Origin: CAYNRA01 sp046293395
Lineage (GTDB): Bacteria; Bacteroidota; Bacteroidia; Cytophagales; Spirosomataceae
DNA length: 64,000 bases
Assembly (NCBI GenBank): GCA_046293395.1
Contig: JBKBOU010000002.1
Span: 620,001-684,000, forward strand
Direction of reading: 5' to 3'
The translations under genes and the position numbers were made by a program. Below are positions 24,454 to 33,497 of the stretch, piece by piece. The stretch's first letter is position 1. Each line of letters begins with the position of its first letter. The notes below the pieces were generated by a model, which was given only the letters and a program-made list of their open reading frames with translations, had not been told where the DNA came from and made no database searches.

Positions 24454-27447
24454 TCAAAAATTCCACTGAATCCCGCCAGCGAGTGTTTTGGTGGTAGGAT
24501 ATGCGTTTAATTCGATACCTGAATTAGTTGGAGAGTTGCTTAGTAACTCAGGGGTAAACCCGCTGTAACGCGTCCAGGTGAAGAAATTCTGTGCAGACAC
24601 ATATACTTTTGCTGACCCCAGCTTCCATTTGTTCATCCAAGTAGAAGGTAGTTGGTAGCTTAAAGTCACACTATTCAAACGGACAAAATCACCCTTTTCT
24701 AAATAGTAAGTAGAAGCCGGTAAATTTCCTGCATTGGCCGCTGGCTCATCTTGAATTCCACTTCCAGGAACCCAGCGCGAATAGGCCATATCTCGCTCGA
24801 TATTGTCATTCATTGCTTGACGAAATGCCTTTTTGCCATTGTAAATGAAGTTTCCGACATTTCCGGCAATATCCGCAGAGAGGTCAAACGAGCGATATGT
24901 CACACCTACATTCCCTCCAAAAAACACTTTCGGTTGATACGAACCAGCGAAAACGCGGTCTGTGTCATCGATTCGCCCATCTCCATTTGCATCTAAATAT
25001 TTAAAATCACCTGCCTGTGCACTTGGCTGAATGATATTTCCTTGCTCGTTGCGGTAAGCGGCTACTTCTGCATCCGACTGAAATACGCCCAAGACTTGAA
25101 GAATGTAAAAACTCCCAACGGGCTGCCCGTTATCGGTACGGGTTGTATAAGGTTGTGACGCGCCAATGCCTCCGTCGATAATCGGTTGCCCTCCATTTAA
25201 ACCAACAACTGTATTTTGGTTAAAACTTGCATTTCCACTGATTCGGTACGCTAAATCCGTTCCTATTTTATCTCTCCATTGAAGGGAGACTTCCAAACCT
25301 CTGTTTTGAATTGAAGCGGCATTTGTTAAAACAACGCCATCTCTATCGCCTGTCACAGATGGAACACGAACGTTAATCAATAAATCATTTGATTTTTTGT
25401 CATAATACCCAATTTCACCTTGAAGTTTACCTCGAAGCGCACTGAAATCTATCCCCAAATTGAACTCTTCAGTTGCCTCCCATTTGATATTATTGTCTTT
25501 TAATTGCGTGATTGCAGAGCCTGGTGTTGCTGTACCTCCTCCGAACGCATATGCTAAATTTTGTTCTACCGTAATGATGTAGGCATCGGAGGCAATGCGG
25601 TCATTGCCAACACGCCCCCAAGAAGCGCGTAATTTGAGTAAATCAAAAAACGATTGATTTTTCAAGAACTCTTCCTCACTAATCACCCATCCTGCACCAA
25701 AGGAAGGAAAGAATCCCCAGCGATTTGCCTCTGGGAAACGGGAGCTACCGTCGGCACGGAGAGTCCCAGTAAATAAATATTTATCTGAAAAATTATAGGT
25801 CAAACGAGAGAGATAGGCTTGACGCGCCCAAGCATCTCCATTCCCAAAATTTGTGGAGGTATTCGCATTTCCTGTATCGATGTACCAAAGGTTCGATGCG
25901 GGGGGTACTTGTTGGCGAAACGCACCAAAGGAACTGAATTGATAGGCTTCCGCGGTTGTTCCAGCGAGTACACCCAACGAATGATTTCCTTTCTTGACTT
26001 GCCATTGCACGATATTATCCCAAACATAACGGAATGCCTGAAAGGAAGAAGTGCGCAAACCGCTCAATGGGTTTCGCTGATTTCCTCCGGGCATACTGAA
26101 TGTCGTTGTGTCATTTTCGAATGCAAAAGTATAGGAACGGCTTGTGCCTGTGTTCCATTCTGCCCCAATTGAAGACCGAAACGTAAGCGAAGGGAGAATC
26201 TGGTACGCTACAAAAGCAGAACCTTGGAGTCTGTTTGACTTATTTAAGTTATCGTTATTTTTTATATCCAAAACTGGATTTCCTACATTTTGGTAGAGCG
26301 ACGTATTTCCGTATTTTCCGTTATCAAGTGAAGGAATAATCGGCGCTGCGCGATAAGCATTATTATAGGCTGTACCTAGATTAACGGGTTGGTCGTCTGT
26401 ATGTGTAAAAGACGTGGAAATACCTGCCGTTAATTTTTTATTGAACGTATAATCTGTGTTAAATCGACCTGTATAACGTTTGAACTCGTTATCAATGACG
26501 ATTCCTTGGTCGTTCAAATATCCAAAACTGAAAAAATTATTTACTTTTTCTGTTCCATTTGCAACCGAGATATTGTGGTTTTGCATAGGAGCAGAGCGTA
26601 GAATTTGTCTGTACCAATCCGTTGAAAACTCACCCGTTGGGATAATTCGTCCGGAAGCAGCACTTACATAATTGGCGTATTCAGCGGCATTGGCCATTTC
26701 CACGACATTCGTGGCACTGCGCACACCGGCTGAGCCATGGTAATTGACTTGTAGTTTTCCCTTTTCACCTCGTTTTGTGGTAATAATGACAACACCGTTT
26801 GCACCTCTTGCTCCATAAATAGCTGTGGCAGATGCATCTTTCAAAATATCCATATTCACAATATCATTTGTATTGATATTGGTGATGTCATCTGTCAAAA
26901 TACCGTCCACGACATAAAGCGTTGCTGTGCCGGCAAGCGCTGTACTTGTTCCGCGAATCCGGAGCGTTGGCGAGCTTCCTGGTTGTCCGGATGAGATAAC
27001 TTGGACACCCGCTACTTTCCCTTGAATCGCCTGAGTGGCAGTCATAACTGGTTGATTAATCATGTCCTCTCCTTTTACGGAGGCTGTTGCTCCTGTTATA
27101 TCTACTTTTCTAGCTTGTCCATATCCGACCACCACCACTTGGTCAAGTTCCGTCAGGTCGGAAGAAAGCGCAATGACAGGATTACTTTGATTGGTATAAA
27201 GCCACTCTTTTGACTTGTATCCTATGTAAGAAAATACAATTGTTTGAGCAGATTTCACTGGGAGAGAGAAACTGCCATCTACATCTGTGAGTGTACCTTG
27301 ACTCGTACCTTTGACTTGAACGACGACTCCGATGAGCGCCTCTTGTGTTGTTTCATCAATCACTTTGCCGGTTAATGTTTGGGCAAATAAAAACCCAGAA
27401 TTACCGAGCACTAGCGCGATGAGAAAGAGTAAATTTCGTATGGACAT
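24454..27447 (-). CDS. SusC/RagA family TonB-linked outer-membrane transporter
   Basis: 997 residues. Signal peptide to FAQ (about 23), carboxypeptidase-like regulatory domain (about 25-100, beginning LTGKVIDETTQEALIGV), then the SusC signature VVVGYGQARKVDITGATASV, a plug domain with YVVDGILTDDITNIN and ILKDASATAIYGARGANGV, and a 22-strand-type barrel ending in an aromatic residue (GGIQWNF). It imports glycan fragments across the outer membrane using TonB energy. First gene of the PUL operon; divergent from the regulator at 27587. A CAAAGTA (TACTTTG on the minus strand) lies at 27474-27480. Confidence 0.96.
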   Translation of the reverse strand: MSIRNLLFLIALVLGNSGFLFAQTLTGKVIDETTQEALIGVVVQVKGTSQGTLTDVDGSFSLPVKSAQTIVFSYIGYKSKEWLYTNQSNPVIALSSDLTELDQVVVVGYGQARKVDITGATASVKGEDMINQPVMTATQAIQGKVAGVQVISSGQPGSSPTLRIRGTSTALAGTATLYVVDGILTDDITNINTNDIVNMDILKDASATAIYGARGANGVVIITTKRGEKGKLQVNYHGSAGVRSATNVVEMANAAEYANYVSAASGRIIPTGEFSTDWYRQILRSAPMQNHNISVANGTEKVNNFFSFGYLNDQGIVIDNEFKRYTGRFNTDYTFNKKLTAGISTSFTHTDDQPVNLGTAYNNAYRAAPIIPSLDNGKYGNTSLYQNVGNPVLDIKNNDNLNKSNRLQGSAFVAYQILPSLTFRSSIGAEWNTGTSRSYTFAFENDTTTFSMPGGNQRNPLSGLRTSSFQAFRYVWDNIVQWQVKKGNHSLGVLAGTTAEAYQFSSFGAFRQQVPPASNLWYIDTGNANTSTNFGNGDAWARQAYLSRLTYNFSDKYLFTGTLRADGSSRFPEANRWGFFPSFGAGWVISEEEFLKNQSFFDLLKLRASWGRVGNDRIASDAYIITVEQNLAYAFGGGTATPGSAITQLKDNNIKWEATEEFNLGIDFSALRGKLQGEIGYYDKKSNDLLINVRVPSVTGDRDGVVLTNAASIQNRGLEVSLQWRDKIGTDLAYRISGNASFNQNTVVGLNGGQPIIDGGIGASQPYTTRTDNGQPVGSFYILQVLGVFQSDAEVAAYRNEQGNIIQPSAQAGDFKYLDANGDGRIDDTDRVFAGSYQPKVFFGGNVGVTYRSFDLSADIAGNVGNFIYNGKKAFRQAMNDNIERDMAYSRWVPGSGIQDEPAANAGNLPASTYYLEKGDFVRLNSVTLSYQLPSTWMNKWKLGSAKVYVSAQNFFTWTRYSGFTPELLSNSPTNSGIELNAYPTTKTLAGGIQWNF

Positions 27448-27559
27448 ATCAATATTGTGCTATATTTCGATGGCAAAGTACAATATCTTTCTGCGATTTT
27501 CCTAAATTCAATCCTCATCATTACTACATCATTTATTTTAAATAGTTATCTGAAACAGC

Positions 27560-27567
27560 TATTTTTG
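27560..27567 (+). promoter_or_regulatory. Bacteroidota -7 promoter element for the PUL regulator
   Basis: TATTTTTG matches TAnnTTTG, 20 nt upstream of the ATG at 27587. Confidence 0.5.
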
Positions 27568-27586
27568 GTACATCATTTCAAAATAT

Positions 27587-30331
27587 ATGTACAAAGCAAT
27601 TTGTTTTCTTGGTTTATTCTTGCTTGGATGCTTGTCTTTGCAAAGCCATGCACAAGAAATGAACGCCTTTTCATCTACTGAAATCGTTCATTTTTCTTGG
27701 CAGACATACCAAGCACAACGCCAAAACTGGTCGATTGCACAACACCCCGAAACAGGCTTTATCTATGCTGGAAACTCAGGAGGGTTGCTCGAATACGATG
27801 GCGCGTGTTGGCGAACTTACAGCCTCCCACAGAAACAAGTCGTTCGTTCGTTACATATTAGTAAAGACGGGAAAATATACACCGGAGGATTGGGAGAATT
27901 TGGTTTTTGGAAACCCGATACCAAGGGCAAACTAATCTATCATTCCTTGAAAAACAAAATTCCTGATGTTGCTTTCCGAACGGAAGAAGTCTGGAATATC
28001 GTAGAAAATAAGCAAGGAATTTTCTTTCAATCCTTTGCCTACTTATACCGATTTGACGGTCAACGCATCACACAAATTCCGACACCAGGCATTATCATGT
28101 TTGCCTTCGTCGTACGAAATGAGCTCTTTCTAGAAGTTATCGGTAAAGGATTATTCCGAATTACGCCTCAAAATACATTCGAATACATTCCTTCTTCTCT
28201 TTTTCTAGGGCAGGAAACCGTCCATGCGATTATCGAAGGAAATAAACCGAATGAAATCTGGATTGGTACTCAAAAGAATCTATACATCTGGGACGGCACG
28301 CAATTCAGACAACATCCTAGCCCATCTTTGCGGCGATTTATTCAACAAAATCAACTCAATACCGCGCGAAAATTACGGTCAAACGCCTATTTCTGGGGAA
28401 GTATTCTTGCTGGCGGCATTTTGACGGATTCAGAAGGAAAAATCGTACAAGAAATATCAAAAAAACAAGGGCTTCAAAATAACACAATTCTAGCATCGCT
28501 TGAGGACAAAGATGGCTTACTTTGGCTTGCTTTGGACAATGGAATTGCTCTTGCGCAACGCTACCCGAATATTCGTTTGTACGAAGATTTATCCGATAAA
28601 TTAGGTACTATTTACGATGCGGTTGTATTTGAAGGTGAATTATATGTTGCAACAAATCACGGCGTTTTCTATAAAAATAAAGATGATTTTCAGCTCATTC
28701 CCGGTTCTCAAGGACAAGCATGGGATTTATATGTCGTACGTGAAAAACTTTTTTGTGGCCACAATTCGGGTACATTTCTAATCGAGGAACATCGATTATC
28801 ACGCCTTTCACCTATTACCGGAGGCTGGCATTTGATACCCGTTTCACCCCGAAAAGACACGTTGCTGCAAGGAACCTATACCCAACTTTGCGTGTATGTT
28901 CAAGAACCAACATCTGCTTGGCGTCTTTCCCATACGGTCAGCGGATTTTCTGCTCCCGTAAAAGAGTTAGTTGCTTATTCATCCACTGTTTATTTGGCAT
29001 TAACGGCGCAAGATGGACTTCACATTTTGACACTGGATAAGGGGCTCACCCGTGTGCTCTCAGATTTCCCGATTCGAAAATTACCCTTCGTAACCAGCCT
29101 TGAAAACTGGGGAAACACTGTTTGGGTTGGTACAGAGAAAGGGCTCTATGTTTTTGATGGAACCCATTTCAGAAAATCCAAAGAAAGACCTTTTAAACGA
29201 CTTCAAGGAATTTCTACCAACGAAATTTGGGGAATATCACAAGAGGGAGAGGTTTTTCGGAAATGGAAAAACGAACCTTGGAAATCCGTTCAACTTTCGC
29301 GGCGACATCGGTTGGCGGGTGCCGATAAAGTCATGCTCATCAATGAAACACAACGGCTCATTGGTCACGAGAATGGATTTTCCATCATTAACCATCCTCC
29401 ACAAAAAGAAACGTCAATACCTAATAAACCATTTATTCGGTCTTTTCAACAGGGCAATACAATATGGTTGGCTACTACGCAAAATCCGGTTGTACTTCCG
29501 GCTTTTTCCTACCAAGAAAATGCCTTGACCATCCAAGCAACAACCACAGACTACAAGCGGGAGGTTCGGTATGCTTTTTTGTTGAAGGGCGGAGATAACA
29601 AATGGTCTGCTTGGCAGGAAAATCCATTCAAAGAATACACCAACTTACCTCCAAATACATATATATTGTATGTCAAAACCTCTTCTGGAGGTATTTCAGA
29701 GCCGTTTTCATTTATCATCCGTGAACCTTGGTATTGGAATTTCTGGAGCAGATTTGTCTATTTACTTCTCGTTGCGGGGCTTTTTCAGATTTTGTACCGT
29801 TGGCATATCCGTAGATTAACGCGTTTGCGTATGCAAAAAGAAGAAGAATTACGCCAACAGGAAGAAGCCAACAAACAGAAACTCATCGCTTTGCGTAACC
29901 AACAACTGGAAGAAGATGTCATTCGAAAGTCAGAGGAATTGGCAAACTCAACCATGCGGCTTATTAAAAATGCTGAATCTTTGCAGTCATTGAAAGAGAA
30001 ACTTAGCCAATTGCCTCCTTCAAAAGCTGTACAGCAAATCACGACGTACATCGATCAGCATTTTGCAAACACCAATGACGAACATCTTTTTGAGCAAAAT
30101 TTTAATCAAGTGCATGAAACATTTTTCAAACAATTGATTCAACGTTACCCAAACGTGACAAAAGGAGACTTGAAACTTGCGGCGTATCTTCGCATGAATT
30201 TATCTACAAAAGAAATTGCCCAACTGCTGAATATTACCGTCCGAAGTGTGGAATTGAAAAGATACAGACTTCGCCAAAAATTAGAACTGGGAACGGAAGA
30301 AAATTTAGTTGAATTTTTAATGGGGATTTAA
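27587..30331 (+). CDS. Membrane-spanning one-component regulator with propeller sensor, Y_Y_Y and LuxR-type HTH
   Basis: 914 residues. Signal peptide (to SHAQ, ~23), then a periplasmic beta-propeller sensor of two-component-regulator type (about 30-650, with repeats such as GLLWLALDNGIAL and TVWVGTEKGLYVFDG), a Y_Y_Y domain (about 655-715, ending in NTYILYVKTSSGG), one membrane helix (about 725-745), a coiled coil (about 750-830) and a C-terminal HTH with LSTKEIAQLLNITVRSVELKRYRLRQKL. There is no histidine kinase, so it is a one-component sensor-activator rather than a hybrid two-component protein. Divergent from SusC, which it probably controls in response to imported oligosaccharide. Confidence 0.88.
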   Translation: MYKAICFLGLFLLGCLSLQSHAQEMNAFSSTEIVHFSWQTYQAQRQNWSIAQHPETGFIYAGNSGGLLEYDGACWRTYSLPQKQVVRSLHISKDGKIYTGGLGEFGFWKPDTKGKLIYHSLKNKIPDVAFRTEEVWNIVENKQGIFFQSFAYLYRFDGQRITQIPTPGIIMFAFVVRNELFLEVIGKGLFRITPQNTFEYIPSSLFLGQETVHAIIEGNKPNEIWIGTQKNLYIWDGTQFRQHPSPSLRRFIQQNQLNTARKLRSNAYFWGSILAGGILTDSEGKIVQEISKKQGLQNNTILASLEDKDGLLWLALDNGIALAQRYPNIRLYEDLSDKLGTIYDAVVFEGELYVATNHGVFYKNKDDFQLIPGSQGQAWDLYVVREKLFCGHNSGTFLIEEHRLSRLSPITGGWHLIPVSPRKDTLLQGTYTQLCVYVQEPTSAWRLSHTVSGFSAPVKELVAYSSTVYLALTAQDGLHILTLDKGLTRVLSDFPIRKLPFVTSLENWGNTVWVGTEKGLYVFDGTHFRKSKERPFKRLQGISTNEIWGISQEGEVFRKWKNEPWKSVQLSRRHRLAGADKVMLINETQRLIGHENGFSIINHPPQKETSIPNKPFIRSFQQGNTIWLATTQNPVVLPAFSYQENALTIQATTTDYKREVRYAFLLKGGDNKWSAWQENPFKEYTNLPPNTYILYVKTSSGGISEPFSFIIREPWYWNFWSRFVYLLLVAGLFQILYRWHIRRLTRLRMQKEEELRQQEEANKQKLIALRNQQLEEDVIRKSEELANSTMRLIKNAESLQSLKEKLSQLPPSKAVQQITTYIDQHFANTNDEHLFEQNFNQVHETFFKQLIQRYPNVTKGDLKLAAYLRMNLSTKEIAQLLNITVRSVELKRYRLRQKLELGTEENLVEFLMGI

Positions 30332-30600
30332 AGAAGAAATACGTGGGTTTTGCCTAAGCTTAACCATCAACGTCACGACACAATCTTATTCTTTACCACT
30401 CTTTGCTAAATTAGTAAAATGCGATTTAATCTTGAAATCGTATTATTTTTAATTATCTAGCTACAAAATTTCATTTGACACACGCGAAATATCGAAGTTT
30501 CTATTCAAATTTGTGGATAGAAGTTACTCTCTACAGGCCTTGAAAGCCCCAACAAGTACTTCTTTTTCTTATTTTGAACTTACCATTTCAACACAAATAC

Positions 30601-31665
30601 ATGTCAAACGAAATTTTGTTTTTTGGTGCATTTGCCCTTTTTGTTGTCTTTGTGATGCTGCTCGACTTGGGCGCATTCAGCAAAGGAGATAGCCACGTCG
30701 TTAAATTCAAAGAAGCAGCGGGCTGGAGTGCCGTCTGGCTATTATTAGCGATTGGTTTTTACTTTTTCTTGAAAGAGTTCGGCTACCTCATCCATGACGT
30801 ACATACGCCCGAACTTCTTGAGAGTGTCCGAACCTCCTACTACAAATCTTTGGAACTACCCATGGAGTACACCGCCGCCTTGGATAAATTCCAAAGTAAC
30901 ATGGCGCTAGAGTATCTTACAGGTTATTTAGTGGAATATTCGCTTTCAGTGGATAATATTTTTGTCTTTATCCTGATTTTTAACTCATTTGGTGTACGCC
31001 AAAAACACTACAAGAAAGTACTCGTTTGGGGTATTTTAGGCTCCATCGTTTTACGTTTTGTATTTATTTTCTTAGGCGCTGCACTCATCCAACGTTTCGA
31101 GTGGATTCTGTATGTTTTCGGGCTTTTCTTGGTTTATACAGGGGTAAAAATTCTTTTCTCTGGAGATGAAGAAGAAGAAATTGACACCAAAAACCACGTA
31201 GCAGTCAAGGTTACTTCTCGCTTTTTCAATGTATATGAGAAATTCGTTGCCGACAAATTTTTCATTCGTCACAAATACAAAGGAAACAAAGTATTCATCA
31301 CACCTCTATTTGTGGTTATTGTGGTTATCGCGTTTACAGATGTTATCTTCGCTGTGGACTCCATTCCAGCTATTTTCTCTATTACCAAAGATCCGTACAT
31401 CGTATTTTTCTCGAATGTTTTCGCCATTATGGGACTTCGTTCTATGTTCTTCTTCTTGGTCAATATCATCGACATGTTCAGCTACCTGAAATACGGTTTA
31501 GGTGTACTTCTGAGCTTCATTGGTATCAAAATGCTTGTTCATGGCTATTTGGAAGAACTCGGTTTTACGAATGTTCACTCCCTATTGGTTATTGTCGGAA
31601 TTCTAGCTGCCAGTATTATTGCTTCCTTGGCATTTCCTCCGAAAAAAGAACACGCGAAAGCATAA
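30601..31665 (+). CDS. TerC/Alx family integral membrane protein
   Basis: 354 residues with about eight to nine membrane segments. TerC hallmarks: LLDLGAFSKGD near the N-terminus, EYSLSVDNIFVFILIF (about 115-130) and FTDVIFAVDSIPAIFSIT (about 245-262), whose aspartates are implicated in metal handling. The family is linked to manganese export and metal or tellurite stress. No riboswitch of the yybP-ykoY type is recognisable upstream. ATG at 30601 chosen; an upstream TTG-initiated extension is possible. A TATTTTG box is at 30570-30576. Confidence 0.9.
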   Translation: MSNEILFFGAFALFVVFVMLLDLGAFSKGDSHVVKFKEAAGWSAVWLLLAIGFYFFLKEFGYLIHDVHTPELLESVRTSYYKSLELPMEYTAALDKFQSNMALEYLTGYLVEYSLSVDNIFVFILIFNSFGVRQKHYKKVLVWGILGSIVLRFVFIFLGAALIQRFEWILYVFGLFLVYTGVKILFSGDEEEEIDTKNHVAVKVTSRFFNVYEKFVADKFFIRHKYKGNKVFITPLFVVIVVIAFTDVIFAVDSIPAIFSITKDPYIVFFSNVFAIMGLRSMFFFLVNIIDMFSYLKYGLGVLLSFIGIKMLVHGYLEELGFTNVHSLLVIVGILAASIIASLAFPPKKEHAKA

Positions 31666-31683
31666 AACGGTCTATAGCTCTCT

Positions 31684-31724
31684 AAAAAAACGTTGCATCC
31701 AACAACAGATGCAACGTTTTTTTT
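31684..31724 (+). terminator. Intrinsic terminator of the TerC gene
   Basis: Arms AAAACGTTGCATC and GATGCAACGTTTT around an 8-nt loop, followed by a T run. Confidence 0.9.
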
Positions 31725-31905
31725 ATGTAGATGAGAGAACATATTCAATATGTCCCGTCGTAAAAATTGTGCGTCAATAAGCCAGTAGCACATCTCCCGA
31801 AAAGAAAAATTACGATTTCTTAAAACAGTCGTAATCTTATTTAAACCCATGATTTACATTTCAAAATACCCCAAAAGGAGTATTTCAGCACCTTCCCTAT
31901 TCCCT

Positions 31906-31913
31906 TACTTTTG
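31906..31913 (+). promoter_or_regulatory. Bacteroidota -7 promoter element for the LytTR gene
   Basis: TACTTTTG matches TAnnTTTG, 46 nt upstream of the ATG at 31960. Confidence 0.45.
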
Positions 31914-31959
31914 TTCAAGTTTAAAACAAGATAGTCTTTCAAAAAAGAAACTAAACGAC

Positions 31960-32253
31960 ATGAAAAAAATCATCTTTCCGCCAAGTGAAAAAATCATTTA
32001 CCTAAAAGGTTTTGACAATTATACTGAATTTCATCTTACAGATATGCCCAAGGAAATCAGTAGTTATACATTAAAAAAACATCAAACGGCACACGCCCAC
32101 TTTTTGCGAATTTCCAGAGCCCATCTCATTAATCCGTTGTTTATTCGTAAAATTCACGATTTGGGGAGAACAAAAGCTGTCGAGCTTTGCAACGGAGAAA
32201 TCCTTGTAGCCAGCCGGAGAAGAAAAGAGATTCTCAAAACCTTTAGAGATTGA
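31960..32253 (+). CDS. Stand-alone LytTR DNA-binding domain protein
   Basis: 97 residues consisting of a LytTR domain only: KIIYLKGFDNYTEFHL, then HFLRISRAHLINPLFI and a C-terminal basic strand (ILVASRRRKEILKTF). LytTR domains bind direct repeats in DNA through beta-strands. There is no receiver domain, unlike typical response regulators, so activity must be set by expression level or a partner protein. An upstream in-frame ATG at 31849 would add 37 residues without domain character; the -7 element at 31906 argues for 31960. Confidence 0.85.
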   Translation: MKKIIFPPSEKIIYLKGFDNYTEFHLTDMPKEISSYTLKKHQTAHAHFLRISRAHLINPLFIRKIHDLGRTKAVELCNGEILVASRRRKEILKTFRD

Positions 32254-32279
32254 GCATCTCTCATTATCCCTATTTTACC

Positions 32280-32311
32280 TACATTTTGGCTTATACCAAA
32301 GTCAAAATGTA
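32280..32311. terminator. Possible terminator hairpin
   Basis: Arms TACATTTTG and CAAAATGTA around a 14-nt loop that can itself pair (TTTGG/CCAAA). T-rich sequence follows about 8 nt later. It lies between the LytTR gene and the sigma factor gene. Confidence 0.4.
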
Positions 32312-32394
32312 GCTTAATTCTTTTCTTTTTTTTGCAATTATTTGCAACATCTCACGTAATCTTGTGTCTTTGGAAAAAGTAAACGGCTTATCTT

Positions 32395-32943
32395 TTGGCA
32401 ACAGAGAACTACGTCATTCCTCATGTAGAACTGATTGAACAATGCGCGCGCGGTGACCGCCGAGCCCAATACCGCGTATATCAACTTTATGCAAAGTCAA
32501 TGTTGCATGTTTGTATGCGTATTCTCCAAAATGTGCAGGAAGCAGAAGACGTTTTGCAAGAAGCTTTTTTTGATGCGTTTACCAAGATGGAGACTTTCCG
32601 TTTTGAATCGTCCTTCGGAGCATGGCTGAAGCAGATTGTCGTCCGGAAGGCTATTAATCAGCTTCGCCAACGTAAAATAGACTTTTTGTCTATCGATGCC
32701 TGTCAGGATTCATTCTCAGAAGATACCGATGACCCCGACCTGCCCGAGCATACTACCGTAGAGAAAATCACTGCTGCCATTGCTCAATTACCCGAAGGAT
32801 ACCGCACCGTTTTGTCTTTGTACCTCTTTGAAGGATATGACCACGAGGAAATCGGACACATATTATCCGTCAATGAGGTAACTTCCCGAACCCAATACTC
32901 ACGGGCAAAAAAACGTTTATTGTCTCTTTTATCTCATTCTTAA
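32395..32943 (+). CDS. ECF-type RNA polymerase sigma factor
   Basis: 182 residues. Region 2 (about 25-95) contains the typical segment VQEAEDVLQEAFFDAFTKME and SFGAWLKQIVVRKAINQLR; region 4 (about 125-180) contains QLPEGYRTVLSLYLFEGYDHEEIG and the HTH. Extracytoplasmic-function sigma factors redirect RNA polymerase to stress or envelope genes. The frame is closed by a stop at 32380 and has no ATG before region 2, so the start is non-ATG; the TTG at 32395 is the best candidate. It heads an operon with a membrane protein (9 nt downstream) that may be its anti-sigma factor. Confidence 0.9.
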   Translation: MATENYVIPHVELIEQCARGDRRAQYRVYQLYAKSMLHVCMRILQNVQEAEDVLQEAFFDAFTKMETFRFESSFGAWLKQIVVRKAINQLRQRKIDFLSIDACQDSFSEDTDDPDLPEHTTVEKITAAIAQLPEGYRTVLSLYLFEGYDHEEIGHILSVNEVTSRTQYSRAKKRLLSLLSHS

Positions 32944-32951
32944 AAGTAAAA

Positions 32952-33497
32952 ATGAAACTACACGAATACATCACCCAACATAAAGAAGAATTTGATACGT
33001 TCTCTCCGCAACCTGAAGTTTGGCAAAACGTAGAAAAACGCCTCACTGCTGCTCAACCAAAAAGAAGATTTCAATTGAAATTCACACACATAAAGTGGGT
33101 TGCTGGCATTGCTTTTGGCTTGTGTCTAGGCTATTATTGGGGACAGAAAAAGGACGGTTTCTCATCTGTATCCAACGAATTTACGGCTTTACCGCCCGTG
33201 TATGCTCAGCAAGTCGCTTCCTACGCCTCACTTATTCAAACACGACGCGATGATTTGGAAGACCTCCAAAAAGAAAATCCAGATTTATATGCGGAGTTTT
33301 CAGAAGAATGGCGCACGCTTGAGCAAAGCTACCAAACGCTCCGAACTGCACTCGCACAGAATCCAAACCAGGAGGAAATTCTACGCGCCATGATTCAAAA
33401 TCTACGCTGGCAAGCCGATATTTTGGAAAGACAATTATCTGTGATGCACACCATTCAAACAAAAGAAAATGAAGCAAAAGATGAAATGGTTTATTAA
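32952..33497 (+). CDS. Single-span membrane protein, putative anti-sigma factor
   Basis: 181 residues: a short cytosolic N-terminal part (MKLHEYITQHKEEFDTFSP...EVWQNVEKRL), one membrane helix at about 48-66 and a C-terminal periplasmic helical domain (about 75-175, coiled-coil-like: NPDLYAEFSEEWRTLEQ). Its place 9 nt after an ECF sigma gene and this topology fit an anti-sigma factor, though no zinc-binding (ZAS) motif is present. Function is inferred from context. It overlaps the next gene by 29 nt. Confidence 0.75.
   Translation: MKLHEYITQHKEEFDTFSPQPEVWQNVEKRLTAAQPKRRFQLKFTHIKWVAGIAFGLCLGYYWGQKKDGFSSVSNEFTALPPVYAQQVASYASLIQTRRDDLEDLQKENPDLYAEFSEEWRTLEQSYQTLRTALAQNPNQEEILRAMIQNLRWQADILERQLSVMHTIQTKENEAKDEMVY

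Noticed and set aside
30419..30450. Terminator after the PUL regulator gene
   Set aside because: CGATTT/AAATCG is a weak 6-bp stem with poor T run; not convincing.
30440..30600. Manganese (yybP-ykoY) riboswitch upstream of the TerC gene
   Set aside because: Only a short GGC/GCC pairing is visible; the conserved loops of the riboswitch are not present.
31575..31850. Minus-strand 91-codon open frame antisense to the TerC 3' end
   Set aside because: Overlaps the TerC gene and its terminator; no recognisable domain.
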